From positions 50,343 through 114,342 of the forward strand of contig CAZSDK010000013.1 of assembly GCA_964605655.1 (NCBI GenBank): 64,000 nucleotides of DNA, given 5' to 3'. The notes beneath the pieces are model-generated. The model saw only the letters and a list, made by a program, of their open reading frames with translations, was not told where the DNA came from and searched no databases. Source of the stretch: JAKLIX01 sp964605655. Lineage in GTDB: Bacteria > Bacteroidota > Bacteroidia > Bacteroidales > CAIXZF01. Numbering within the stretch: position 1 is the stretch's first letter; every line of letters starts with the position of its first letter. Made by a program: the position numbers and the translations under genes. Shown here piece by piece: positions 18,265 through 27,365 of the stretch.

Positions 18265-19680
18265 TTATCTACCCTCCAATGAGGAAAACACAAAGAACCT
18301 GGTCTTCCCTGCAGGGATATCGAAAGAAAAAGGATATTCTTTTGATTTCTCGGCATTTGTTGTCACAAGCATCAGGCTGTCCGATCCCGCGGCGATGGGA
18401 ATCCGCGTGTAGGAGATCTCGTATGGAAGGGTCTGCCAGTTCCTGGTGTCGGCCTTTTCTGAGATTGCGTTTATGAGACTGACGGCTGCGCCCAGGTTCT
18501 TCATGTCCTGATCGCTGCTGCTTTTCAAGGCTTGTTCCATAGCTTGTTTCACAGCCAGTCGCAACAATGATTGAGACATCTCTCTCAACATCCTGTCATC
18601 CAGAGTTTTAAAGGCAATCTGATTGACGTTCTCCACCATTTCCAGAGGATAAGAACTGTTGTCTAAACGAATCTCTGCCTTCTCATAAAAGGGTTTTCTT
18701 TCCACATATTTTGGGAAGGCTATTCTAACCATATGCAGGTCAGAAAAAGCAGACTCCTCTTTTGAAGTAAGGGTGGCTGTACTCACTGGAAAGGTGACTC
18801 CGGCTTCTTCATCCGCCAGGGTAAAAAATCCGTCCTGTTTCGTGATCTTAGAGAAGTTGAGACTCCATTCCGCCTTTACAGGTCCGAACCCATTGTGCCA
18901 CAGAAATATAAGTTCTCCCGATTGGGTCGAATCATCCTGATAACTAAACCCAAACTGGGCTTCATAGTTTCTCAGTTCCTCCCTCAGGCCTGTCCTGTAT
19001 GCCGCTCTAAGCAGGTCTTTTTTCAGTTGCAAAGGGGCATTGACACCAAACTGCGGGGCAAAGACCTGGTCATAAGCTTCGAGGGCATTACGATAGGCAA
19101 TAAAAGCATTGTTATAATCCCCGCTGGCATCATAGATCAGGCCCATCAACAGGTGGGCGAAGGCATCGCTTGAATAGCGGTTTTTCTTATCTCCATACTT
19201 GTCATTGAGCTGTTGGAGCTTAATATTGATCTTCCGGCATTCGACCAAAGCATCTTCATACTGCTGTAGCTTAAGGTAGTTGATGGCTTTAAGATAGTTC
19301 ACCAGGACCACTTCAAAGTCTTCCGGCTTATAAGGTTTTACCGTGGAATTGGTCATCAGGGCCACAGCCTCCAGTCCCGGGTTTTTCTGCTGGTCCTCCA
19401 TCATCTGGTCGGCAGTGTTCAGGTCCAGGTTGCTTTTCTCCGGCTGCCCTGTGATCCAGTTTACCCACCCGGAATTCAGCAGATGAAGCATCAGGTTCTT
19501 GGGCTGCTTCCCTTTCTTATCTGATTCCAGCCATTTCTGTGCATTCTCAAAATCACCCCTGGTAACATATTCCTGAAACTGAAGTGTTTTCTGGTAATAG
19601 GTCATACATGACGGCAAAAGGGTCATGGCCGTCAAACAAGCAATCCCCCAGGAAAGAAGGAACTTTTTTCCGGGTATCAT
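18265..19680 (-). CDS. COG3014-like lipoprotein with tetratricopeptide-type repeats
   Basis: A 471-residue lipoprotein; the signal peptide ends in LLPSC with the lipidated Cys at 25. The N-terminal half contains helical repeat (TPR-like) segments such as YEDALVECRKIN and YNNAFIAYRNALEAY. The C-terminal half is a beta-rich region of unknown fold. It resembles the COG3014 family of uncharacterised proteins. It is last in an operon behind an LpoB-like protein and a small secreted protein, with a 22-base gap, an arrangement seen in several phyla. A role with penicillin-binding-protein activation or envelope maintenance is inferred from that linkage only. Confidence 0.75.
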   Translation of the reverse strand: MIPGKKFLLSWGIACLTAMTLLPSCMTYYQKTLQFQEYVTRGDFENAQKWLESDKKGKQPKNLMLHLLNSGWVNWITGQPEKSNLDLNTADQMMEDQQKNPGLEAVALMTNSTVKPYKPEDFEVVLVNYLKAINYLKLQQYEDALVECRKINIKLQQLNDKYGDKKNRYSSDAFAHLLMGLIYDASGDYNNAFIAYRNALEAYDQVFAPQFGVNAPLQLKKDLLRAAYRTGLREELRNYEAQFGFSYQDDSTQSGELIFLWHNGFGPVKAEWSLNFSKITKQDGFFTLADEEAGVTFPVSTATLTSKEESAFSDLHMVRIAFPKYVERKPFYEKAEIRLDNSSYPLEMVENVNQIAFKTLDDRMLREMSQSLLRLAVKQAMEQALKSSSDQDMKNLGAAVSLINAISEKADTRNWQTLPYEISYTRIPIAAGSDSLMLVTTNAEKSKEYPFSFDIPAGKTRFFVFSSLEGR

Positions 19681-19702
19681 TTTCTGGGAATAAATACCAG
19701 CA

Positions 19703-20293
19703 TCAGTTGTTGATCAGCTTCTTGATCTCCTTGTCACCAATCCATACCACCTCATTGGATTCGAGGTTGGTGAGTTCAAGATTGATTTTATAGTACACCA
19801 CTTTGGACTTGTTGTAGGTGTCGACGATGGAATTGATGCTTCCCTGCATGATGAAGTCAGCCCCCAGTTCCTTGCCCCATTTCTTAGCTGTTTCGGCAGA
19901 TGAATATTGTTGCTGGTCGGCTCTTTCCTCCCTGAGTGCCTCCCTTTTATCACCGGCTTGTACCAGCCTGACACTGCCGCTGTTGATGAAAGCTTTCTCT
20001 ATATCCTTCAGAAAAGTCTCAGCGTCGATATGTTCATGAGATTTGTTGGTGACCAGGCCCACCACAACCGTAGGTTTTTTCCCAGCATTGGCCTGTGAAA
20101 AGTCTGAGAGCCAGCGTTGGGTCAGCACCTGTTTCGTAAGTTCATCGGCTGCCATGCGGGAGTCGGTATCGTTCCAGCGACCACTGAGGTCGATCTGTTC
20201 ATTGGTATTCACCCGGGTTACCTGCCGGCCACAGGAGGTCACCACGAAGAACAGGAGGATGAGTCCAAGTTCGCGAAAGGGGATTCTCTTCAT
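19703..20293 (-). CDS. lpoB: LpoB-like penicillin-binding protein activator lipoprotein
   Basis: A 196-residue outer-membrane lipoprotein with lipobox VVTSC (Cys21). The mature part follows the LpoB family: the DLSGRWNDTDS start, VVVGLVTNKSHEHID, a RALREERADQQ segment and GADFIMQGSINSI. In enterobacteria LpoB stimulates the bifunctional PBP1B; whether this homologue has such a partner is unknown, and similar proteins are common in Bacteroidota. It lies between the small secreted protein (26-base gap) and the COG3014-like gene (22-base gap), so the three are probably co-transcribed. Confidence 0.82.
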   Translation of the reverse strand: MKRIPFRELGLILLFFVVTSCGRQVTRVNTNEQIDLSGRWNDTDSRMAADELTKQVLTQRWLSDFSQANAGKKPTVVVGLVTNKSHEHIDAETFLKDIEKAFINSGSVRLVQAGDKREALREERADQQQYSSAETAKKWGKELGADFIMQGSINSIVDTYNKSKVVYYKINLELTNLESNEVVWIGDKEIKKLINN

Positions 20294-20319
20294 TTGGTAT
20301 GATATTTAAGGTTGATACT

Positions 20320-20763
20320 TCATTTTTTATCAAAAGCGCCTGATTCCATTACGATTTTCTCAAGATCTTCCTGTTTCACCTCGATGTAAACGGAAGTCAC
20401 CTGCATCACGGCATTGAGGTTCAGCAGCTCCACCGAAAGATTCCAGAAACCCTGAGTGCCGTAAAAGGCAGCACGGTGTCCCTTCAGGTCATAAGGTGAG
20501 ACTCCTTTGAATTTTTTATAATCATCGAAACTGGAGAGTGGGGACAAGGTAATCCCAATCATCTTTAATTCTTTAGCTTTCAGAAAGGTAGCTAAATATT
20601 CCTCGCCATTCTTCCCGGTTTCGGTGAAAGGATACCCCATGGGTGTCAGGGTCTTCATCCAGGACCCGAACTCCTCAAACGATATGGTAATAGGTTTCAG
20701 TTGGGCCTCTGACTGGGAAAGGACAAAGACGACCAACAAGAGTGAAAAGATAACTTTTTTCAT
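20320..20763 (-). CDS. Small secreted protein, unknown function
   Basis: A 147-residue protein with a clear signal peptide (MKKVIFSLLLVVFVLSQSEA, cleaved before QLKP). The mature part is about 127 residues with no motif that I recognise; its pattern of alternating helices and strands suggests one compact globular domain. It is the first gene of the LpoB/COG3014 operon, so a related envelope role is plausible but unproven. Confidence 0.75.
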   Translation of the reverse strand: MKKVIFSLLLVVFVLSQSEAQLKPITISFEEFGSWMKTLTPMGYPFTETGKNGEEYLATFLKAKELKMIGITLSPLSSFDDYKKFKGVSPYDLKGHRAAFYGTQGFWNLSVELLNLNAVMQVTSVYIEVKQEDLEKIVMESGAFDKK

Positions 20764-20869
20764 GGACAGAAAAATAAATGTAAGGTCTGGGTTGAAAAAG
20801 TATCACATTAAGAATCAAACTGTAACTTTACAAAGTAAAAAGTAGTGGTAAAAAGCAAAAAGTAAAAAT

Positions 20870-22105
20870 ATGATGAAATTGCAAAAATTATTCCTTTTTA
20901 TTGTTTTTCTTTCAGGGATCTTCACTCCTGCATGGTCCCAGCCCTGCCTTCCCAACACTAACTCTCTGGATTTCAATGGAATATCCTCAAATGTCAGAAT
21001 TAATTCTTTGGCAGGATTAGACATAACGACCCAGCTGACCATCGAAGCCTGGATCAATCCCAATCAGTTTGCGGCTTCCACAACCGGAAATTCGATCTTC
21101 TGCAAACATTCCTGGGGAAGTTCCATGTACGGCTATGTCCTCAGATGTGGTGGGTCAGGGCAGCTTTCCTTCAATATTGCCGGGGTTTCCGGATCACCGG
21201 TAGGCTGGAAGGAAGTGATCAGTCCTGCGGGGGCCTTATTGCTCGACACCTGGCAACATGTAGCCGGTGTATTCGATGGCACCGTCATGAAGATTTACAT
21301 TAACGGTCAGCCTGCCGGAAGTCTTTCCTTTGCAGGGACTATTGCGGTTTCTTCCGGCATTAAACCCAGGATTGGGGCTCTCGCCGATACGACATGGGGA
21401 ATGTCAAGATATTTCTCAGGAATGATAGATGAAGTGCGGGTTTGGAACCGTGCTCTGGCGCAGAATGAGATTGTGGCCGGGATGAATGACCACCTGGATC
21501 CTTCTCTGCAAACGGGGCTGGTGGGTTACTGGAGACTTAACGATGGCAGCGGCAACCTGGTTGCCGACCTGGGCACGGGAAACAATTCAGGAACTGTGAT
21601 CAATGCGGTCTGGTCGACGCAGGTACCCTTCAACAGCACCCCTCCTCCTGTTCCTACGGTCACCTATTCAGCCGGGATGCTTCATTCCAGTGCCTCTGAC
21701 CACAACCAGTGGTATTTCAACGGAACCCTCATTTCAGGGGCGACACAGCAGACTTATACGCCCACCAATTATGGCGACTATTCCGTGGAAGTCACAGACA
21801 CGGTGACCGGATGTTCTTCTATGTCGGCAAACTTCTATTACAACACCACCGGTATCGCTGATCTCCAGGGCCAAAACATCATGATCCTGGGGAATCCGGT
21901 GCACGACTTCCTTACTTTTTCTGTTCCCTTTGAAGAAGCGTTTCAATATGAGGTTCGTTCGCTCACAGGCCAAATCCTTATGGAAGGAATGCTGAACCCT
22001 GCCGGTACCGCGGTCATATCCCTTGATCCCCTGCCCCAGGGTGTTTATCTACTCCGCTGTCATAATGATGTCAGATCTTTTTCCGAAAAATTCCTGGTCC
22101 AATAA
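20870..22105 (+). CDS. LamG-domain T9SS-secreted protein
   Basis: A 411-residue secreted protein. The signal peptide (to about residue 24, PAWSQP) is followed by a LamG/concanavalin-like domain at about 30-230, with the typical LTIEAWINP, WQHVAGVFDG and MIDEVRVWNRAL motifs. An Ig-like stretch comes next, then a type A T9SS sorting domain beginning about residue 335 (NIMILGNPVHDFLTF) and ending EKFLVQ. The domain layout indicates surface attachment and carbohydrate or matrix binding. Divergent from the LpoB operon; 101 bases upstream of the CotH gene. Confidence 0.88.
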   Translation: MMKLQKLFLFIVFLSGIFTPAWSQPCLPNTNSLDFNGISSNVRINSLAGLDITTQLTIEAWINPNQFAASTTGNSIFCKHSWGSSMYGYVLRCGGSGQLSFNIAGVSGSPVGWKEVISPAGALLLDTWQHVAGVFDGTVMKIYINGQPAGSLSFAGTIAVSSGIKPRIGALADTTWGMSRYFSGMIDEVRVWNRALAQNEIVAGMNDHLDPSLQTGLVGYWRLNDGSGNLVADLGTGNNSGTVINAVWSTQVPFNSTPPPVPTVTYSAGMLHSSASDHNQWYFNGTLISGATQQTYTPTNYGDYSVEVTDTVTGCSSMSANFYYNTTGIADLQGQNIMILGNPVHDFLTFSVPFEEAFQYEVRSLTGQILMEGMLNPAGTAVISLDPLPQGVYLLRCHNDVRSFSEKFLVQ

Positions 22106-22206
22106 GGATCTTCACAGCAAACTTTTCCGGAAATGCTCGTCTAATAATTGTTCCTTGACAGACAGCTCAAACTCACCATTAAAATCATCCAGCAAATTCA
22201 GTCAGC

Positions 22207-24744
22207 ATGAAACACATTCTCCGTTCAGCTTCAGTAATGCTTGTCACTTTTATTTTAACCTGTCAGTTATCGGGCCAGGTGCTCATCAATGAATATTCCT
22301 GTTCCAACCTCACCCAGTTTGCCGATAATTTCGGAAAATATGAAGACTGGTTTGAGCTTTATAATGCAGGAACCACCTCGGTGAGCCTGAGTGGATATTA
22401 CCTGAGTGATGATTCGCTGGAGGTACAGAAGTGGGCTTTCCCTGCCGGCACCTCCATAGCGGCCAACGGCTTCATCAGGATCTGGGCCTCAGGGCGCGAC
22501 CTGGTGGTATCCAATCATTTTCATACCAGTTTCAAACTGACTCAGACCAAGAATGATCCGGAGTTCATCATCCTGGCTGATCCGAACGGAGTGATCCTGG
22601 ATTATGTCAAACTCACGAAGAAGACCCATCTGGGTCATTCACGCGGAAGGACACTAAACGGAGCCCCTGCATGGAGCATCTTCACCACGCCCACACCCAA
22701 TGCCTCCAACAACACCTCGGTACCCTATTCCAATTATGCTGAGAAACCCAATGTCAACATACCCGCCGGGTTTTATTCTTCTGCCCAGTTGATCTACCTG
22801 TCAACTACTGAACCCAACTGCAGTATCCATTATACCCTGGACGGCAATGCTCCTACCATTTCATCCGCTACATATACATCACCTATCAATATTCCCACCA
22901 CCAAAGTACTGAAGGCCATGACTTTCAGTGGCAACAACGAGGTCTTGCCGAGCCTGGAGGAGTTCAATACCTACTTTATCAATGTATCACATACGCTTCC
23001 TGTGATCTCCATATCCGGGACTCAGTTGCCGAATCTTGCCAATGGCAGCGGCAACCTGGAACCCAAGGGCTCTTTTGAGTACTTTAACATCAATCATGAA
23101 AGGAAAGCCCAAACCTTTGGAGAGTATAACAAGCATGGGCAGGACTCCTGGGGCAACAGCCATAGGAGTATTGATTTTGTTTCAAGGGATGAAATGGCTT
23201 ATAACCATTCCATAGAGGAGATGATGTTTCACTGGACCGACAGGAAGAATTTCCAGCGCATCATATTAAGGGCAGCAGGGGATGACAACTACCCTGCCGA
23301 CCACCACTCAGCCAATGAAGGCAGTGCCCACATGAGGGATGCATACATCCACAGTCTGGCTGACATTGGCGGTCTTCACCTGGATGTAAGAAGATCGGAA
23401 AAATGTATCATTTACCTGAACGGCCAGTACTGGGGTGTTTATGATATACGGGAAAGAGCAGATGATCATGATTATTGCGATTATTATTACGGACAGGATA
23501 AATACCATTTGTATTATATCCTGCTCTGGGGAAGTACCTGGGCTGAATACGGAGGAGCCACTGCCATGACAGCCTGGGATAATTTTTACTCCTGGATCAT
23601 GTCCCACAACATGGCTGATCAAGCTGACTTCGACTATGTTACTGAGCGTTTTGATTTTGCCAGCCTGGTAGATTATGTGATCGTAAATTCCTTTACCGTT
23701 TGTTCTGACTGGCTCAACTGGAATGTGGGCTGGTGGAGAGGAATTGACAGCACTGGCGGGCATTTGAAGTGGGGATATATCCTTTGGGACAACGATGCCA
23801 CTTTCGGGCATTACATCAATTACACCGGGATCCCTAACACTACACCAACAGCCGATCCTTGTAACCCGGAGCAATTATCGGGATCCTCTGATCCAGAAGG
23901 GCATATTGTGCTGCTAAACCATCTCCGGCAAAATGAAGGCTTTGAGAACTATTACAAAACCAGGCAGATTGACCTGTGGAATACTGTCTTCAATTGTGAA
24001 AATATGATTTCCCAGCTCGACAGTACGGAGGCAATTATCGACCCAGAAATGGAAGGACAGGCCCAACGGTGGAACGGTACATACGCTGAATGGAAAGATA
24101 ATGTCAGCCAGTTACGGGACTTCATCAACCAGCGTTGTGTCTATCTGAGCAACGGCTTTATCAACTGTTACAGTCTTACCGGACCTTATAACCTGGTGAT
24201 AAAGACTGACCCGCCCGGCGCCGGCAAAGTCATGCTCAACAGCCTGGCCCTCGATAGTCTTCCCTGGAGCGGGACCTATTTCGGGAATATCGAAACCCGC
24301 CTGAAGGCTTATCCCAACTGGGATTATTCTTTCAGTCACTGGTCGTCAGGTTCACAGACCTTCCTTCCCGCAGCAGGCTCCGACACCGCATCGGTCTTTC
24401 TGAGCAGCAGCGACACCATCATAGCCCATTTTACTTATAACACCGGAATAGCGCCCATCACAGCGCCGCAAGGGATACAAGCCAGGCTTTACCCCTCCCT
24501 GGTCAATACATACACCCGTCTTGAGTTCAACCTGGGCGAACCTGCCGAGGTCAACATTAGCGTATTGAACTCCCTGGGACAGACGCTGGCGAATATCAAT
24601 CCTTCGGCCACCTCCTATCCGGCCGGCACACACACCGTGATGGTCGACATGGCCCATTACGACCTGGCACCGGGAATGTACTTTGTGGAACTCCGGGCCG
24701 GGACGACTCATCGTACCTTCAAACTCATTTATTCACCCCAGTAG
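22207..24744 (+). CDS. CotH-kinase-like T9SS-secreted protein with lamin-tail domain
   Basis: An 845-residue secreted protein. Domains in order: signal peptide; lamin-tail (LTD) domain at about 22-145 (VLINEYSCSN, FELYNAG); chitobiase-type C-terminal Fn3 domain at about 170-240 (SIHYTLDGNAPT); CotH kinase-like domain at about 255-590 with a GDDNYPADHH segment, YWGVYDIRERAD and the metal-site region ILWDNDATFG; a short beta repeat (TDPPGAGKVMLN); and a T9SS sorting domain over the last 100 residues. CotH proteins phosphorylate secreted proteins in Bacillus; the target here is unknown. It heads a run with VTC, DUF4956 and DUF2490 genes, a recurring association. Confidence 0.87.
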   Translation: MKHILRSASVMLVTFILTCQLSGQVLINEYSCSNLTQFADNFGKYEDWFELYNAGTTSVSLSGYYLSDDSLEVQKWAFPAGTSIAANGFIRIWASGRDLVVSNHFHTSFKLTQTKNDPEFIILADPNGVILDYVKLTKKTHLGHSRGRTLNGAPAWSIFTTPTPNASNNTSVPYSNYAEKPNVNIPAGFYSSAQLIYLSTTEPNCSIHYTLDGNAPTISSATYTSPINIPTTKVLKAMTFSGNNEVLPSLEEFNTYFINVSHTLPVISISGTQLPNLANGSGNLEPKGSFEYFNINHERKAQTFGEYNKHGQDSWGNSHRSIDFVSRDEMAYNHSIEEMMFHWTDRKNFQRIILRAAGDDNYPADHHSANEGSAHMRDAYIHSLADIGGLHLDVRRSEKCIIYLNGQYWGVYDIRERADDHDYCDYYYGQDKYHLYYILLWGSTWAEYGGATAMTAWDNFYSWIMSHNMADQADFDYVTERFDFASLVDYVIVNSFTVCSDWLNWNVGWWRGIDSTGGHLKWGYILWDNDATFGHYINYTGIPNTTPTADPCNPEQLSGSSDPEGHIVLLNHLRQNEGFENYYKTRQIDLWNTVFNCENMISQLDSTEAIIDPEMEGQAQRWNGTYAEWKDNVSQLRDFINQRCVYLSNGFINCYSLTGPYNLVIKTDPPGAGKVMLNSLALDSLPWSGTYFGNIETRLKAYPNWDYSFSHWSSGSQTFLPAAGSDTASVFLSSSDTIIAHFTYNTGIAPITAPQGIQARLYPSLVNTYTRLEFNLGEPAEVNISVLNSLGQTLANINPSATSYPAGTHTVMVDMAHYDLAPGMYFVELRAGTTHRTFKLIYSPQ

Positions 24745-24757
24745 GATACCAAAGAAG

Positions 24758-25180
24758 ATGAGAAACCTATTGCATCGAATGACTGGCCAGGTTCGTTGGC
24801 GATCCATTGCAGCATCTCTCATTGTTATATTGCTCTGCCATTCCTGTGAGAAAGAGCCGGGAACGGGAGGGAACGCCTCCATCAAAGGATATGTGCACGT
24901 GACTGAGTATGATGCCAACCTGCTGCAGATCCTGGGTGAATATCCAGGGTCTGATGAATGGGTCTACCTTGTTTACGGTGATGACATCAGTTACAGTGAT
25001 CGTCTGCGGACTGGGCCTGACGGCACTTTCGAGTTCAAATACCTGAGAAAGGGAAAATATTCCCTGTATGTCTATTCAAAGGACACCTGCCTGGCGGGAT
25101 CTGTTGCTGTGGAGAAGGAAGTTGAGATCACCAGGAACAAACAGACGGTAGATGCCGGCACCTTCAATATTAAGAAATAA
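24758..25180 (+). CDS. Lipoprotein with carboxypeptidase-regulatory-like beta domain
   Basis: A 140-residue predicted lipoprotein. The ATG at 24758 precedes a charged start and a hydrophobic segment ending LLCHSCEKEPG, which gives a lipobox Cys. The mature part has a transthyretin-like or carboxypeptidase regulatory-like sequence: ASIKGYVHV, then DGTFEFKYLRKGKYSLYVYS. An upstream in-frame ATG at 24683 lies inside the CotH gene and is not favoured. It sits between the CotH and VTC genes with gaps of 13 and 15 bases, so it is almost certainly part of that operon. Function unknown. Confidence 0.78.
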   Translation: MRNLLHRMTGQVRWRSIAASLIVILLCHSCEKEPGTGGNASIKGYVHVTEYDANLLQILGEYPGSDEWVYLVYGDDISYSDRLRTGPDGTFEFKYLRKGKYSLYVYSKDTCLAGSVAVEKEVEITRNKQTVDAGTFNIKK

Positions 25181-25195
25181 CCCGATTCCGTGTCT

Positions 25196-25972
25196 ATGGA
25201 CCTGAGCCTGCTTGAGACCCTGATCACTGATTTCACGACCGTTACATTAAAGGAGATGGATGCAGTGAAACTGATGGACCGCAAGGACACCAAATTCGTG
25301 TTTACAGAGAACGAACTCCCGCTCATTTTAGAACGTCTTAAAGAACAGTACCATCTCTTATCCATGGACCATTGTGTCGGAATACCTTATGAAACAGTGT
25401 ATTACGACACGGATGACTATTTGTTTTTCAGACATCATCATGTTAAAAAGCTGAACCGGTTCAAGGTAAGGTTCAGAAAGTACCTGAACAGCGGGGTGGT
25501 GTTTTTCGAGGTCAAGCATAAGACTGGGAACGGTATGACAAAGAAGCAACGGATGCTGAAACATGACGGGGCATTGATCATGAGTGATTCCATCGCCGAG
25601 TACTTCAGGTTGCAGACCGGGATGGATGCATCCTGTCTGAAGCCAAGTCTCACCATACACTTCAGCAGGATGACACTGGTCCGTTTCTCACCACCTGAAA
25701 GGGTTACCCTTGACTTCAACCTCAGTTACCAAAAAAATGACGAACGTTCTGATCTTCAGGGAATTGTTATTGCAGAAGCCAAACAGGAACGGCATGCTGT
25801 CTCTGAATTTGTCAATACCATGAGAACCCTTCATATACGGCGGGGATCCATCAGCAAATATTGCCTGGGCTTGTCGATGATGGTACCCGGACTCAAGAAC
25901 CACCTCTTTCTCAGAAAAATCAAACGAATAAAAAAGCTGGTATATGATTATTCTTCAAGCTGTGAATGCTGA
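25196..25972 (+). CDS. VTC-domain polyphosphate polymerase-like protein
   Basis: A 258-residue protein of the VTC family (CYTH-superfamily tunnel fold). Visible features are the MDRKDTKFVF start motif, YDTDDYLFFRHHH, the basic RFKVRFRKY strand, FEVKHKTGNGMTKKQR and, near the end, EAKQE and SKYCLG. In yeast Vtc4 this fold makes polyphosphate from ATP; bacterial members are usually assumed to be related. I chose the ATG at 25196 rather than a GTG two codons upstream. The 3' end overlaps the DUF4956 gene by 29 bases. Confidence 0.88.
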   Translation: MDLSLLETLITDFTTVTLKEMDAVKLMDRKDTKFVFTENELPLILERLKEQYHLLSMDHCVGIPYETVYYDTDDYLFFRHHHVKKLNRFKVRFRKYLNSGVVFFEVKHKTGNGMTKKQRMLKHDGALIMSDSIAEYFRLQTGMDASCLKPSLTIHFSRMTLVRFSPPERVTLDFNLSYQKNDERSDLQGIVIAEAKQERHAVSEFVNTMRTLHIRRGSISKYCLGLSMMVPGLKNHLFLRKIKRIKKLVYDYSSSCEC

Positions 25973-26564
25973 AAATGCCCAAGCTGCATTTCAACTGTTC
26001 GAAAAACTGTCACCCAAATTCTTCATCAGGTTGCTGGTCGACCTGGTATCCGTCATCCTGCTGATCCGTTTGATTTATCTGCCTAACAATAAAAACAAAG
26101 AGAAAGTATTCACCTTTCAGATATTCAACCTGATCATCTTTCTGATCACCTTCCTGATGAACAAGGTAGACATGAGTATGGGAGCAGCTTTTGGCCTGTT
26201 CGCGGTCTTTACAATGCTTCGTTACCGCACTGAAAACATCACCACCAAAGACATGACCTACATGTTCATCATGATCGCCCTCGGACTGATCAATGCGGTC
26301 ATGAAAGGGAACTGGGACGAACTGATTATTGTCAACCTGATCGTGATAGCGGCAACCTTCATTCTCGAAAGCAACCTGATCATCAAGAAAGAGACATCCA
26401 GGCTCATTTATTATGACAACATGGAACTGATACGACCCGACAGAAGAAAGGAGCTGATGGAAGATCTTGAGCGTAAGACAGGGGTCAAGATCAACCATAT
26501 CAGTTTCAGACGTATTGATTTCGTGAGGGAAATTGCGCAGATATATATTTATTATAATGAATAG
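25944..26564 (+). CDS. DUF4956 family membrane protein
   Basis: A 206-residue protein with four predicted membrane helices (about 28-48, 60-75, 82-95 and 108-150), including the family segment AFGLFAVFTMLRYRTENIT, and a cytoplasmic C-terminal domain (GVKINHISFRRIDFVREIAQI). DUF4956 proteins repeatedly accompany VTC and CotH genes; a role as the membrane partner of the VTC protein is an inference from that linkage. It overlaps the VTC gene by 29 bases upstream and the DUF2490 gene by 8 bases downstream, which supports tight co-expression. Confidence 0.9.
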   Translation: MIILQAVNAENAQAAFQLFEKLSPKFFIRLLVDLVSVILLIRLIYLPNNKNKEKVFTFQIFNLIIFLITFLMNKVDMSMGAAFGLFAVFTMLRYRTENITTKDMTYMFIMIALGLINAVMKGNWDELIIVNLIVIAATFILESNLIIKKETSRLIYYDNMELIRPDRRKELMEDLERKTGVKINHISFRRIDFVREIAQIYIYYNE

Positions 26565-27234
26565 AGGAAAGCGATTCCTGCTGATGCTACTCACGGGTTT
26601 ATTCCCCCTGTGCGGTGTATATGCCCAGCAGAAGGATGCAGGTCTCTGGGCCAGTGTCACCCTGGAGAAGAAGCTGCGTCCGACCCTGACCTGGAGCCTT
26701 TCCGATGAATTCAGGCTCAACGAGAACATCAGTGAATTGGGGACCCATTTCACGGAGACTGGTCTCGACCTCAAAATCCTCAGAGGTCTGAGTGCCGGGG
26801 TATATTATCGTTTTATGCAGAAAAGGAGACTTGATGATTCATACAGCAAACGGCACCGGTATTTCTTTGAGATGGATTATAAACGGTCCTTTAATAAACT
26901 GTCGCTTACGCTCAGGGAGAGGGTCCAGGACCAATATGCCGATATGTTTTCCAGCCAGGACGGCAAGGTAGGAGAATGGACCTGCCGGACTAAGCTGACA
27001 GCCAGGTATAAGTTGCCCGGGAAATTCCAGGTTTTTGGATTTACAGAGGCTTATTATTCGATGAATGATCCGGAGGGCAATGAATTTACTGATATTCGGT
27101 TTGCGGCTGGCATGCAGTACACCTTGCACAAGATCCATTCATTCGAAGCCTTTTACCTGGTCAATAAAGAGCTCAACAAAAAGAACCCTCTCACCGAGTA
27201 CATCATAGGCCTGGGTTACGGATTTTCTCTGTAA
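26557..27234 (+). CDS. DUF2490 outer-membrane beta-barrel protein
   Basis: A 225-residue protein with a signal peptide (MNRGKRFLLMLLTGL to about VYAQ). The body has the alternating amphipathic strand pattern of a small beta-barrel and the DUF2490 features LWASVTLEKKL and a terminal strand ending GLGYGFSL with a C-terminal hydrophobic residue. The ATG at 26557 overlaps the end of the DUF4956 gene by 8 bases (ATGAATAG). Last gene of the CotH/VTC cluster. Function unknown; the location is inferred to be the outer membrane. Confidence 0.83.
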   Translation: MNRGKRFLLMLLTGLFPLCGVYAQQKDAGLWASVTLEKKLRPTLTWSLSDEFRLNENISELGTHFTETGLDLKILRGLSAGVYYRFMQKRRLDDSYSKRHRYFFEMDYKRSFNKLSLTLRERVQDQYADMFSSQDGKVGEWTCRTKLTARYKLPGKFQVFGFTEAYYSMNDPEGNEFTDIRFAAGMQYTLHKIHSFEAFYLVNKELNKKNPLTEYIIGLGYGFSL

Positions 27235-27259
27235 ACCCTGAATTTCCATAACCTTACAA

Positions 27260-27300
27260 CAGCTTCCCTTTTCTTTGAAAAAACCAAAGAGAAAGGGCTG
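27260..27300 (+). terminator. Hairpin after the CotH/VTC/DUF2490 cluster
   Basis: CAG and CCCTTTTCTTTG on the left pair with CAAAGAGAAAGGG and CTG on the right around an A-rich loop, with a small bulge. A T-rich but not uninterrupted stretch follows. It lies 25 bases after the DUF2490 stop codon, a fitting position for an intrinsic terminator. Confidence 0.5.
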
Positions 27301-27365
27301 TACTTATGCATTATTTTATTATCTTTAGGTCGCCAAAATTCTGATCACCCTTAAAGATTTTTATC

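Noticed and set aside
24683..24757. Longer start for the lipoprotein before the VTC gene
   Set aside because: It would begin inside the CotH gene and push the lipoprotein signal away from the N-terminus.
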